NCBI GenBank assembly: GCA_964547995.1
Contig: CAZJRB010000161.1
Coordinates: 1-12,742 of the forward strand
Direction of reading: 5' to 3'
DNA: 12,742 bases
Source: CAZJRB01 sp964547995
GTDB taxonomy: Bacteria > Planctomycetota > Planctomycetia > Pirellulales > Thermoguttaceae
The notes under the pieces were generated by a model. That model did no database searches. It was given only the letters and a program-made list of their open reading frames with translations, and was not told the DNA's origin. Position 1 is the first letter of the stretch. Every line of letters begins with the position of its first letter. Of this stretch, positions 6,398 to 12,742 are shown one piece after another. Both the position numbers and the translations under genes were made by a program.

Positions 6398-6792
6398 AAG
6401 GCATTACAATCCAATCCAAGGTCCACTTCCAGCGCGGACATCGCAGCAAGAAGGAGCTATGTGACGGGCCGGAGAAACCATCGGTGCCCGTGGGAGTCGT
6501 ACCACGCGTGGCCCGTCTTATGGCTCTGGCGATCCGCTTTGACCAACTAATACGCGACGGCGTTGTGGCCAATCAGGCGGAACTGGCCCGCCTCGGCCAT
6601 GTTACACGTGCCCGCGTCACGCAAATCATGAACTTACTTGACTTGGCTCCCAGTATTCAAGAGGACATCCTGTTCTTACCTCCGGTTGACCGCGGCCACG
6701 ACCCGGTGACCGAACGGGATCTGCGACCGATCGCAGCAATACTGCACTGGCAAAGGCAAAGGAGTCTGTGGACGCGGCTCAAAGAAGATTGA
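6394..6792 (+). CDS. KorB/ParB-like helix-turn-helix protein of the recombinase cassette
   Basis: A 132-residue protein starting at ATG 6394, overlapping the recombinase stop, with AGGAGG at 6381-6386. After a basic N-terminus it has VPRVARLMALAIRFDQLIRDG (36-56) and a clear HTH, NQAELARLGHVTRARVTQIM (60-79), then LLDLAPSIQEDILFLP, as in the KorB/ParB-type HTH proteins that follow serine recombinases. It probably binds DNA near the recombinase genes or the att site, as regulator or directionality factor (inference). Its last 14 bases overlap the stop end of a minus-strand remnant. The protein appears intact. Confidence 0.82.
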   Translation: MKGITIQSKVHFQRGHRSKKELCDGPEKPSVPVGVVPRVARLMALAIRFDQLIRDGVVANQAELARLGHVTRARVTQIMNLLDLAPSIQEDILFLPPVDRGHDPVTERDLRPIAAILHWQRQRSLWTRLKED

Positions 6793-7043
6793 AGTCCTCC
6801 CGGATGCTTTCTAACAACTTGCTAATGGCATTCGTCGACTCGGCATCCGGGTCGTTCTCTCCGTCGCCCACCTCGATCCGCATACGGAATACCATGGGTG
6901 TGTTGGCCTTGTTCTTGACTTCAAGTAGCTGGGGGATGAGGTCGCCCAAGTCCTGGACTTCCGACGGTTCAAGTTCTGCTTGGGCGACGAGTTTCTTCGA
7001 CGTTCCACCTCCCCCGCCACCGCCTCCCCCGCCACCGCCGGGG
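6779..7043 (-). pseudogene. 3' remnant of a large gene, possibly a DUF499-type ATPase
   Basis: The minus-strand frame ending at TGA 6779-6781 carries a short protein-like C-terminus: a run of twelve glycines after ADP, TSKKLVAQAELEPSEVQDLG, DLIPQLLEVKNKANTPMVF, then RMRIEVGDGEND and AISKLLESIREDFNLL. A Gly/Pro-rich linker followed by a small alpha/beta module with F-x-(M/V)-R-I-E-V is how I remember the tail of DUF499 ATP-binding proteins found with DUF1156 methylases in Hma-type defence loci. Upstream of the glycines this strand is antisense to a phage gene, so the 5' part is lost. It is convergent with the HTH gene and overlaps it by 14 bases. The DUF499 assignment is tentative; that this strand was coding is more secure. 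Confidence 0.45.
7008..7037. repeat. tandem duplication of a 15-bp GC tract
   Basis: CCTCCCCCGCCACCG occurs twice in exact tandem (7008-7022 and 7023-7037). On the minus strand each unit encodes five glycines. The two truncated genes meet at its right edge. Confidence 0.8.
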
Positions 7044-7450
7044 TCAGCTACCTTCAGGAAAACCTCGACGCGCACCAGGCTCTGGACGACGAGTACTCGG
7101 CGAAGATGGCCGAGAACGAGGCGGACTTGGCAGCGGCCCGGAAGGAATGGCAGGAGGCACTGGCCGAGGCGAAGGCCAAACGAAAGGCCGCTGAGAAAGA
7201 CAAGGGGCCGGAAGGGCTCGAAGGACCCGATGAACTTATCGCCAAGGCCCGCGATGCCATCTCCGGACTCGGTCTGGGAGGTATCAGCGGCGCAATCGAG
7301 GTCCAGAGTACGTTCAACGCCATGGCCGCCGCACGCGGTATGGGCTCCGGTGGCCCAGTGGACAAGATCAAGGAGCGCGTTGCTGATATCGATCGCAACA
7401 TCGGGATCTTGGTGCAGGAAGCCAAGAAGGGCGGAATCCAGTTTGGGTAA
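7041..7450 (+). pseudogene. 3' remnant of a phage tail tape-measure-like gene
   Basis: The plus-strand frame before TAA 7448-7450 reads GVSYLQENLDAHQALDD, then a long charged helix (EYSAKMAENEADLAAARKEW, QEALAEAKAKRKAAEKD), a Gly/Pro break, DELIAKARDAISGLGLGG, and IEVQSTFNAMAAARGMGSGG with VDKIKERVADIDRNIGILV. This matches how planctomycete prophage tape-measure proteins finish: alpha-helical repeats, a FNA-x-x-A-x-x-x-G motif and a final helix. Those proteins are normally many hundreds of residues; only about 136 remain and there is no proper start. A weak TTG at 6980 lies in antisense of the other remnant, and ATG 7105 is internal. The intact structural genes follow 14 bases downstream, so this fragment keeps the normal virion-gene order. 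Confidence 0.6.
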
Positions 7451-7464
7451 AGGCCAACCAGCGT

Positions 7465-8271
7465 ATGGCACTCACGATTGACGAAAAACCGACCAGTCGC
7501 AGCGCCACCGAAGGTGTCGATAGCAGTGCGTCGGCTTCGCTCGAATACATCGTGCGGGGCACAGATAACGACTCGGCTGTTCACGCCCTTGTCCAGGCAA
7601 CGATTCCAGCCTTCTATCGTGGACTCTCCTACCAGACCTACAGCATCGACCCCGTACACGTCGACGAGTCGGATGCGATCGGGTACTGGGATGTCTCGGC
7701 TCAATACGGCGTGAAGGATCCGAAGGAGTCGACCTACACCTTCGACACCGGCGGGGGCACACAACACATCACGCAGTCGCTTCAGACCAAGGGCAAATAC
7801 GCGGCCCCCGGATTCACGGCACCCGATTTCGAGGGCGCGATTGGGGTCACGCACGAGGACGTCGAAGGGGTGGACATTACGATACCCGTCTACAACTTCA
7901 GTGAAACCCACTACATCGACGATGCCCTGGTCACGGACGCCTACAAAGGCACGCTCTTCCTTTTGACCGGCACAACGAATCAGGCGGGGTTCCGCAACTT
8001 CGCCGCGGGTGAGGTGCTGTTCCTCGGAGCCTCCGGGACGAAACGGGGCAAAGATGACTGGGAGATTTCTTACAAGTTCGCTGCGTCGCCCAACGTCGTG
8101 AACCTGAAGGTTGGCCCGATCACGGTTGCCTCAAAACGTGGCTGGGAACTGCTCTGGGTTCGCTACGCGGACGTGGAGGACTCTGCGGCCAAGATGCTGG
8201 TGAAGCGCCCCGTGGCGGCCTACGTCGAGAAGGTCTACGAAGAAGGCAATTTCGCGGGGTTGGGGATCTAA
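7465..8271 (+). CDS. phage-like virion structural protein
   Basis: A 268-residue protein starting with ATG at 7465 (MALTIDEK); the nearest purine-rich stretch is about 12 bases up, so initiation may depend on coupling. It is beta-rich with no membrane segment or signal peptide. Features I recognise from a family in planctomycete prophage clusters are FDTGGGTQHITQS (93-105), APDFEGAIGVTHEDVEGVDITIPVYNF and, near the end, GWELLWVRYAD, LVKRPVAAYVEKVY and NFAGLGI. Position directly after a tape-measure-like gene suggests a distal-tail or baseplate component, but the exact role is not assigned. The next gene starts 2 bases after its stop. Confidence 0.72.
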   Translation: MALTIDEKPTSRSATEGVDSSASASLEYIVRGTDNDSAVHALVQATIPAFYRGLSYQTYSIDPVHVDESDAIGYWDVSAQYGVKDPKESTYTFDTGGGTQHITQSLQTKGKYAAPGFTAPDFEGAIGVTHEDVEGVDITIPVYNFSETHYIDDALVTDAYKGTLFLLTGTTNQAGFRNFAAGEVLFLGASGTKRGKDDWEISYKFAASPNVVNLKVGPITVASKRGWELLWVRYADVEDSAAKMLVKRPVAAYVEKVYEEGNFAGLGI

Positions 8272-8273
8272 GT

Positions 8274-9482
8274 ATGGACCATCTCCGCAAAGTGCAATCC
8301 GGGCAGAAGCTCGAAATCCCGGCAGAGACGTTCAATTCCTTCATTGACGCGGCACGCGATTTCAAGGACCGTCAGCGCGACAAGAGGTCGAATCCCGAGC
8401 CGTACTTCCCCGACTCGGGAATCATCCTGGTTGCCAACCAGTCGGGCGAAGACCGCAATCAGTTCGACGTTCTGGGCGTGACCGAACCGATCATTCGACC
8501 AGAGGCGAACCTGATCGAGTTCAAGCGACGGCCCACCTTTCGGGGCGTCAAGCCAACGGAAGTTCACAAGTGCCGGTTCGTCGTTCTGTTGGAACCAGTC
8601 AAGGCAAACAAGATTGCCCATGCCGTCATCGCCGGGGTGACGATCGTCCGCCTTCGTATTGACGATCCGCTCGATACGTGCTGCGACATCGAACCGGAGA
8701 AATGCGACTACCTTCAAACGTGCATCGACGGATCAGCGCAGATATTGTGGAAGCAAAAGAACAGCGGGACCTGCTGGGCCATCGTCCGCCTTGGCAACTG
8801 CTGCGAACCGGACGAATCGAGCAGTAGCTGGAGCGAATCGTCTAGCCTTTCCGAGAGCTCTTCAAGCCCATCGGATTCGTCGGTTTCGGAAAGCCCATCC
8901 GACGAATCGTTGAGCGAGGAATCGTCGGAGGTTTCGGAAAGCCCGAGCGAGAGTGAATCGGACGAATGCTGTGGCTGCCGAGGCGTGAGCGGAACGGTTC
9001 GTGTCTTGCTTGCGGAGCCGTATCGCTCGGGCGACGATCTCTGCTTTCCGATGGCCGACCTGAAGTTCGTCGATGGCTGCTACCAGGGCATGACACCGGC
9101 CGGCGAATCGTGTCACTACATCTGCTGCGACGAAAGCTCTTCGAGCAGTATCAGCGACGAGTCCTCCATCGGCGAGAGCAGCAGTTCCTCCTCAGACGAG
9201 TCGCTCAGCCCCTCGCAAAGCGACCTGTCTGCCGAAAGCAGTTCTCCGAGCCAGGATAGCTCGCTGAGCGATTCGCCCAGCGAATCCTCGCTGGAGGATT
9301 CTAGTGTTTCCCCGAGCGGATCGGCCAGCGAAAGCGAATCATCCAGCGTCGAGAGTTCGGCGAGCCAATCCTCCAACGATAGTTCTCTCGATCAATCCAG
9401 TAGCGATCCGAGTTGGTCGGACGATAGTTCACTGAGCGATAGCGACTCAGACAGTTCCTCTTCGTTGTGGGGAGGATGGTAA
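8274..9482 (+). CDS. phage tail-like protein with two serine-rich segments and Cys modules
   Basis: A 402-residue protein in four blocks. Residues 1-178 are a folded domain (VQSGQKLEIPAETFNSFIDA, ILVANQSGEDRNQFDVLGVT, RFVVLLEPVKANKIAHAVIAG, ILWKQKNSGTCWAIVRLGN) like a conserved tail-associated protein of planctomycete prophages, with several cysteines (CC at 136-137, C144, C150). Residues 181-230 are serine-rich (28 of 50). Residues 232-285 form a second Cys-rich module starting CCGC and ending CHYICC. Residues 287-397 are again serine-rich (about 60 of 111) with Asp, Glu and Pro, ending LWGGW. All six serine codons are used, so the composition is not simple DNA slippage. No signal peptide. 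The stop overlaps the next start (TAATG). The serine tracts are plausible acceptors for the modifying enzymes encoded next (inference). Confidence 0.75.
   Translation: MDHLRKVQSGQKLEIPAETFNSFIDAARDFKDRQRDKRSNPEPYFPDSGIILVANQSGEDRNQFDVLGVTEPIIRPEANLIEFKRRPTFRGVKPTEVHKCRFVVLLEPVKANKIAHAVIAGVTIVRLRIDDPLDTCCDIEPEKCDYLQTCIDGSAQILWKQKNSGTCWAIVRLGNCCEPDESSSSWSESSSLSESSSSPSDSSVSESPSDESLSEESSEVSESPSESESDECCGCRGVSGTVRVLLAEPYRSGDDLCFPMADLKFVDGCYQGMTPAGESCHYICCDESSSSSISDESSIGESSSSSSDESLSPSQSDLSAESSSPSQDSSLSDSPSESSLEDSSVSPSGSASESESSSVESSASQSSNDSSLDQSSSDPSWSDDSSLSDSDSDSSSSLWGGW
8814..8963 (+). repeat. first serine-rich low-complexity coding segment
   Basis: Encodes residues 181-230 of the tail-like protein, over half serine, interspersed with Glu, Asp and Pro. 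Synonymous serine codons alternate (TCG, AGC, TCC, TCT, TCA, AGT), so there is little repetition at DNA level. Confidence 0.75.
9132..9464 (+). repeat. second serine-rich low-complexity coding segment
   Basis: Encodes residues 287-397, about 54 percent serine, with no exact long repeat unit. SSS and SES/SPS patterns recur, again with mixed synonymous codons. Confidence 0.75.
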
Positions 9483-10207
9483 TGAAAGTCGATGTCGTTA
9501 TTCCGCTCGGTCGAGGCAGTCGCTGGGAAGACAACGAATTGCGATTCTGCCTCCGCGCCTTGGAGACCAACTTTGTCGACCTAGGTAAGGTGTGGATCGT
9601 TGGCGAAAAGCCGTCCTGGTGTGTCGGCGTCCAATATCTCCGGATGCCCGACTTCTTCCTGGCGAATAAGGACGCCAATCTGATCACGAAAGTGATGACC
9701 GCTTGTTATCAACACAACATGTCGTCCTTCTTCGTACGCGCCAGCGATGACGAAATCCTCCTTCGTCGTACCCGGTTCGATGCAATGAAGCCCTACCACC
9801 AGGGCGAAATACGTCATCCGCACGGCAATCGTTGGCACCGACGTCTCAACCGCACTGGACGTTGGCTCCGAGGGCGTGGAATGACTGCTTTCAACTACGA
9901 TAGTCATCTCCCTGCCCCGATGGAGCGAGACCGTTTCCTGGATGTGTTCAACCGGGCCTCCTACAAGAAGCTACCCGGACTGACGATTGATTCGACGTAC
10001 TTCAATTGCTGTGGCTTGCAGGAACACGTTCGATTGCCTCGCAGGTTTCGGTTCCGTTTAGACCGACCGGTCGAAGACACCTCGAGACTTCGACGTGTCC
10101 TTCGCCGCGCTCACTACCTGAATCTGACCAATCGTGCCACGGGGCCGACGCTGGAACAGATCCTCACGGAAAGGTTCCCGAGACCGTCCCGATTCGAGAA
10201 AGGATAA
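9482..10207 (+). CDS. glycosyltransferase-like protein (nucleotide-sugar transferase fold)
   Basis: A 241-residue protein. ATG 9482 overlaps the previous TAA, and GGAGG at 9471-9475 gives correct spacing, so this start is preferred to one 15 bases upstream. It opens VDVVIPLGRGSRWEDNELRF, continues KVWIVGEKPSW, and has FFVRASDDEILL (84-94), where the SDDE takes the place of the acidic metal-binding motif (often DDDH or NDDH in related phage-borne proteins). A basic middle (RWHRRLNRTGRWLRGRG) and a DSTYFNCCG segment follow. I read it as a GT-A-type enzyme that transfers a sugar from a nucleotide donor. It is the first of four modifying enzymes behind the serine-rich gene. Donor and acceptor are unknown. 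Confidence 0.68.
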   Translation: MKVDVVIPLGRGSRWEDNELRFCLRALETNFVDLGKVWIVGEKPSWCVGVQYLRMPDFFLANKDANLITKVMTACYQHNMSSFFVRASDDEILLRRTRFDAMKPYHQGEIRHPHGNRWHRRLNRTGRWLRGRGMTAFNYDSHLPAPMERDRFLDVFNRASYKKLPGLTIDSTYFNCCGLQEHVRLPRRFRFRLDRPVEDTSRLRRVLRRAHYLNLTNRATGPTLEQILTERFPRPSRFEKG

Positions 10208-10209
10208 CG

Positions 10210-10932
10210 ATGCGAACTCTGTGGATCATTGCCGGCATGCGGCGCAGCGGCATTCACGCCGTGGTCAACTGGATGAAGGCCGCAATCGACACGACGGGCG
10301 AACCGCATGTCCTGCTCAACAACGTTCGCCTGCGAGTTCTCAACAGCAAAGATTCCAACGTGATCTTCTCGAAGAGCTTCGCATCTTCGGCCTCTTCAAA
10401 CGAGCATGTTCTCATCGTTTTCGAGGACAAACGACTCGGGCGAGTTTTGGAGGCACCCCTCATTCGTCGCATTGGAACAGACCAGCAGAAGCAACTCGTT
10501 GTTATCCGCGACCCATACAACCTCGTTGCCAGTCGTCTCCATCGGACTCGGCGAAAACGTAATCGAGATACGCACCCGCGTCGCGTGGCCGAATTGTGGC
10601 CCGATCACGCCGGTCACGACGAGTCGTGGACCCGATGCGTCTACAACCAGTGGTTTTTGGAGGAATCCTATCGAAGGGACCTAGCTGACGGACTCGGACT
10701 TCCAATCTGCCCATCGCTTCCCAAGCGGATCGCGCGCGCCGGTCGGGGTAGTTCCTTCGACGGTGTGCGATATGACGGTCGCGCGTCCGACATGCCGGTG
10801 TTGGATCGATGGCGATTGTTCGCCGGAGACGAGGAGTTTCTACGCTACGTCAATCATTCCTCGTTCGCCACGCTTAGTGAAGAACTCTGTGCCTTTCCCA
10901 ATCCACTTGAGGAGGCGGCCGTTGATTCCTAA
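10210..10932 (+). CDS. sulfotransferase-family protein
   Basis: A 240-residue cytoplasmic protein starting at ATG 10210, with AAGGA about 6 bases upstream and only 2 bases after the previous stop. The N-terminal strand and P-loop read LWIIAGMRRSGIHAVVNWM (4-22), matching the 5'-phosphosulfate loop of PAPS-dependent sulfotransferases. KQLVVIRDPYNLVASRL (94-110) matches their 3'-phosphate-binding motif with the conserved R-D-P and S. The C-terminal half has RIARAGRGSSFDG and DMPVLDRWRLF followed by DEEFLRYV, usual in this group. It probably moves sulfate from PAPS to a glycan hydroxyl; the acceptor is unknown. Its stop lies inside the next gene, an 11-base overlap. A kinase is a less likely reading. 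Confidence 0.78.
   Translation: MRTLWIIAGMRRSGIHAVVNWMKAAIDTTGEPHVLLNNVRLRVLNSKDSNVIFSKSFASSASSNEHVLIVFEDKRLGRVLEAPLIRRIGTDQQKQLVVIRDPYNLVASRLHRTRRKRNRDTHPRRVAELWPDHAGHDESWTRCVYNQWFLEESYRRDLADGLGLPICPSLPKRIARAGRGSSFDGVRYDGRASDMPVLDRWRLFAGDEEFLRYVNHSSFATLSEELCAFPNPLEEAAVDS
10909..10915 (+). promoter_or_regulatory. strong Shine-Dalgarno deciding a TTG start
   Basis: GAGGAGG lies 6 bases before TTG at 10922, inside the end of the sulfotransferase gene. No ATG or GTG near the conserved IPKTIHQIW start offers a comparable site. Confidence 0.75.
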
Positions 10933-11530
10933 GACGATCCATCAAATATGGCTCGGTGGTCTCGAAACCCGTCCGGATCGAATCGCCACGGCGATGGCCC
11001 GCATTGAAGAAGCCTTCGGCGAGTACGAGTATCGTCTCTGGACCGAGGCGGACCTCGTCTCCCTGGACATCCAGTTGTATGCCCGTATTCGACCCTACGC
11101 CGCCCTAAGCGACCTGATGCGATACCGCATTCTCATGCTGCACGGCGGGTGGTACATCGATGCCGATTGTGAACCGGTCGGCCAGTCCCCATGCATGCCG
11201 ATCGGCGGTCGCATATTCGTTGTTAGCGGTGTCCATGCAAAGCGGTGTTGGAATGGTCTGATCGGCAGCGATCCCAATCACGTGCTGATGCGCGACGCCT
11301 ACCGCCAATCCGCAGCCGCGTTCAATACGGTTCTCGGCGGTGGGATGGTCAGCAAGAACATCATCAATCTCACCGGGCCGGGCCTGCTCTTTCGCCTTTG
11401 CCGCAAGCATAAGATCCCGCTCCGGCGCTGGAACCGATGGATGGCCCACATTCATCCCAGCGCACCGCTGATCCACCGAAGCCTGCATTCGTGGCAGGGA
11501 CAGACCATCCATGTGGAGGCCGACGCATGA
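10922..11530 (+). CDS. GT32-like glycosyltransferase (DXD sugar-binding family)
   Basis: A 202-residue protein beginning (TTG) with IPKTIHQIWLGG, the hallmark start of the OCH1/capsular polysaccharide GT32 group. YRLWTEADL (37-45), AALSDLMRYRILMLHGGWYID (60-80) and D80-A-D82-CEP form the conserved core with the DXD motif that binds the metal and nucleotide sugar. The segment GGGMVSKN and LTGPG (a substrate-side motif in the family) follow. The start overlaps the sulfotransferase end by 11 bases and is set by GAGGAGG. The frame is open further upstream, but that part is out of frame within the sulfotransferase gene and not protein-like. It probably extends a glycan in the same product as its neighbours. 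The sugar donor cannot be told from sequence. Confidence 0.85.
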   Translation: MIPKTIHQIWLGGLETRPDRIATAMARIEEAFGEYEYRLWTEADLVSLDIQLYARIRPYAALSDLMRYRILMLHGGWYIDADCEPVGQSPCMPIGGRIFVVSGVHAKRCWNGLIGSDPNHVLMRDAYRQSAAAFNTVLGGGMVSKNIINLTGPGLLFRLCRKHKIPLRRWNRWMAHIHPSAPLIHRSLHSWQGQTIHVEADA

Positions 11531-12216
11531 GCATCTCCGTTTGTATTGGGTACACCAACCGCTCCTACGAGAACATGGCCCGTGTCGCGGGCCGGACGAT
11601 CATGCGGCACACACCGGACGCGAACATCCGCCTGGTCCGGTGCCAGGACAAGGGCTACCGCAAGAACATGGGCACGCGCTTCGACGCCTATGTCGACGAG
11701 TTGGCCGATTGGGTTCTGGCTTTGGATGCCGACTCGCTTTGCTTCGGTGACATCAATCCCATCATCCGTCGGGCTGAGACTGAGGGCCTCGAGTTCCTCG
11801 GTCGCCATTCCGGTCGGCCGCGTCGAGCGCCGCGATCCTTCAACCGACAAGGTTACCGGGAACTGTTCGAGCAGGCCGGTGTGACGAAACTTGGCCTCCA
11901 CGTGCCGAACGTCTTCCTGATCCGTGGTTGCCACTCGGCCAAGCTCGCGGAGCTGGCCACTCGTTGGACAGAGCAGCTCTACGAGACGGAAACGCACGTA
12001 CTCGGCCGTCCGCTGTGGTCCGACCAGGTCGCCTTTACCTTGGCCGTCGCTGAGTTGCGTTTGGCTCCGGACCAACTCGGCCTCTTCAGGGGCCACGAAG
12101 TTTCGGATTGGGGACGCGCCCGTCGAATGTCGCGCCGACCGACTATCGTCCATTTTGGTGGCCGGCGATGGCGTCGCCTCTGGAGCCAGGGACGCATCCT
12201 GGGGTTGACCCGATGA
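11527..12216 (+). CDS. glycosyltransferase-like protein (GT8-type, DAD motif)
   Basis: A 229-residue protein starting with ATG at 11527, overlapping the previous stop as ATGA. It opens ISVCIGYTNRSYENMARVAG, then YRKNMGTRFDAYVDELADWVL and LALDADSLCFGD (65-75) with D67/D69 as the metal-binding pair, a second conserved segment GLHVPNVFLIRGCHSAKL, then LWSDQVAFTLAVAEL near 164-178 and VHFGG close to the end, all typical of GT8-like nucleotide-diphospho-sugar transferases. No membrane segment. As the third transferase of the operon it could add an outer sugar. A basic arm (RARRMSRRP, RRWRRLW) near the C-terminus could bind a membrane or an acidic acceptor. Confidence 0.75.
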   Translation: MSISVCIGYTNRSYENMARVAGRTIMRHTPDANIRLVRCQDKGYRKNMGTRFDAYVDELADWVLALDADSLCFGDINPIIRRAETEGLEFLGRHSGRPRRAPRSFNRQGYRELFEQAGVTKLGLHVPNVFLIRGCHSAKLAELATRWTEQLYETETHVLGRPLWSDQVAFTLAVAELRLAPDQLGLFRGHEVSDWGRARRMSRRPTIVHFGGRRWRRLWSQGRILGLTR

Positions 12217-12506
12217 GCAGACACCCAGCCGACAACCTCGTCCAGAAGACCATCTCCCTGGCCATCGCGCTGACCTCGGGGCGACGTGTCAGCGACGAGC
12301 GTATCCGACGCCGAGTCGAGATATGCTCGCGCTGCCGCTACGTTCGAATTGGAAAGACGCGGCGAGGCCGGAAGCTCAACTGCGGCATCTGCGGCTGCCG
12401 CGTTCGTGGACGCCGCGGCTTGGTCAATCTCGCCCGCTACGAAGAAACCCGTCGGTGGGGCTGCAAGCATCCGAAGGGTTCGCGGTGGAAGAAGATGGGG
12501 GTGTGA
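12213..12506 (+). CDS. small zinc-ribbon-like protein closing the operon
   Basis: A 97-residue, very basic protein starting at ATG 12213 (ATGA overlap with the previous gene). Cysteines are C38-x2-C41, C57-x2-C60-G-C62 and C84, in the arrangement EICSRCRY ... LNCGICGCRVRG ... RWGCKHPKG. I have seen similar small proteins (CxxC ... CGICGC ... C) in phage and prophage gene sets, usually without assigned function. It probably binds a single zinc and may act as a virion-associated or regulatory protein. The coupling to the transferase genes suggests a shared transcript. No terminator with a T-run follows within 60 bases. Confidence 0.68.
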   Translation: MSRHPADNLVQKTISLAIALTSGRRVSDERIRRRVEICSRCRYVRIGKTRRGRKLNCGICGCRVRGRRGLVNLARYEETRRWGCKHPKGSRWKKMGV

Positions 12507-12529
12507 GGTTGCGCATGCCACTGCTGAAG

Positions 12530-12742
12530 TCAGCGAAGTTTCACTTTGTAGGCTGCCTGGTCTTCCTTGACACTGTCGCGACACTCTTTCTCCCGTTCCG
12601 CTAAACGTCCGTGGACTCTTAGGTTCTCTTTGGTGATAGACACAACATCGCAACCAATCCGCACAGATTCCTTCTCCTCATGATGATGTGCGACTTTCGC
12701 TATTCTATCTCGTACGTCGCCAGCCCGATTACCCGATCGGCT
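12530..12742 (-). CDS. 3' end of an unidentified gene entering from the right edge
   Basis: A minus-strand frame is open from the window edge for 70 codons to TGA (12530-12532). The peptide is charged and mostly helical, for example RDRIAKVAHHHEEKESVRIG, CDVVSITKENLRVHGRLAER, then EKECRDSVKEDQAAYKVKLR at the end. I recognise no family. Codon third positions look less GC-rich than in the operon genes, suggesting different origin or a non-coding frame. It converges on the zinc-ribbon gene. Confidence 0.4.
   Translation of the reverse strand, partial: SRSGNRAGDVRDRIAKVAHHHEEKESVRIGCDVVSITKENLRVHGRLAEREKECRDSVKEDQAAYKVKLR

Noticed and set aside
7054..7911. Minus-strand open frame of 285 codons
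   Set aside because: It is antisense to the tape-measure remnant and the structural protein, both with family-like motifs.
9116..9376. Minus-strand frame that is also serine/leucine/glutamate-rich
   Set aside because: Antisense of mixed serine and Glu/Asp codons gives such composition automatically; no ribosome site.
11452..12153. Minus-strand open frame of 233 codons
   Set aside because: It is antisense to the GT8-like transferase with its DAD and WSDQVAF motifs.

Overview
The window is GC-rich and looks like an accessory, prophage-bearing island in a planctomycete-type genome (Planctomycetota). That placement is inferred from gene content: a serine-recombinase cassette with a DUF2924 protein and a KorB/ParB-like HTH partner, a DDE integrase of the type common in that phylum, and virion-gene relatives I associate with planctomycete prophages. 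No rRNA or tRNA marker is present to confirm it.

Left part (1-3670): the 5' end of a secreted alpha-galactosidase gene on the minus strand runs off the left edge. To its right is a minus-strand IS481/IS3-like DDE integrase, then a plus-strand stretch (about 3442-3672) that reads like domain I of a group II intron with no reverse transcriptase. It leads directly into a conserved cysteine-motif protein of unknown function (3676-4329).

Middle (4330-6792): a noncoding stretch of about 700 bases holds a clear terminator, several perfect hairpins, clustered GTTAAC sites and two related inverted-repeat elements. It precedes a compact, translationally coupled recombinase cassette: a 68-residue ORF, a DUF2924 protein, a serine recombinase that lost most of its centre in frame, and an HTH protein.

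Junction (6779-7450): two gene remnants lie head to head across a tandem 15-bp GC tract. On the minus strand is the C-terminal end of what may be a DUF499-type ATPase of a defence system. On the plus strand is the C-terminal end of a phage tail tape-measure-like protein. Both have lost their 5' parts.

Right part (7465-12506): a tight plus-strand operon, partly with ATGA/TAATG overlaps, encodes a phage-like structural protein, a tail-like protein with two very serine-rich segments, a DDE-motif glycosyltransferase, a sulfotransferase, a GT32-like DXD glycosyltransferase, a second DAD-motif (GT8-like) transferase and a small zinc-ribbon protein. The most interesting reading is that the serine-rich virion-type protein is the acceptor for glycans, possibly sulfated, made by the coupled enzymes. 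This would be a phage-derived analogue of serine-rich-repeat glycoprotein systems. It is inference from gene order and composition. A minus-strand reading frame with no assigned function enters from the right edge.
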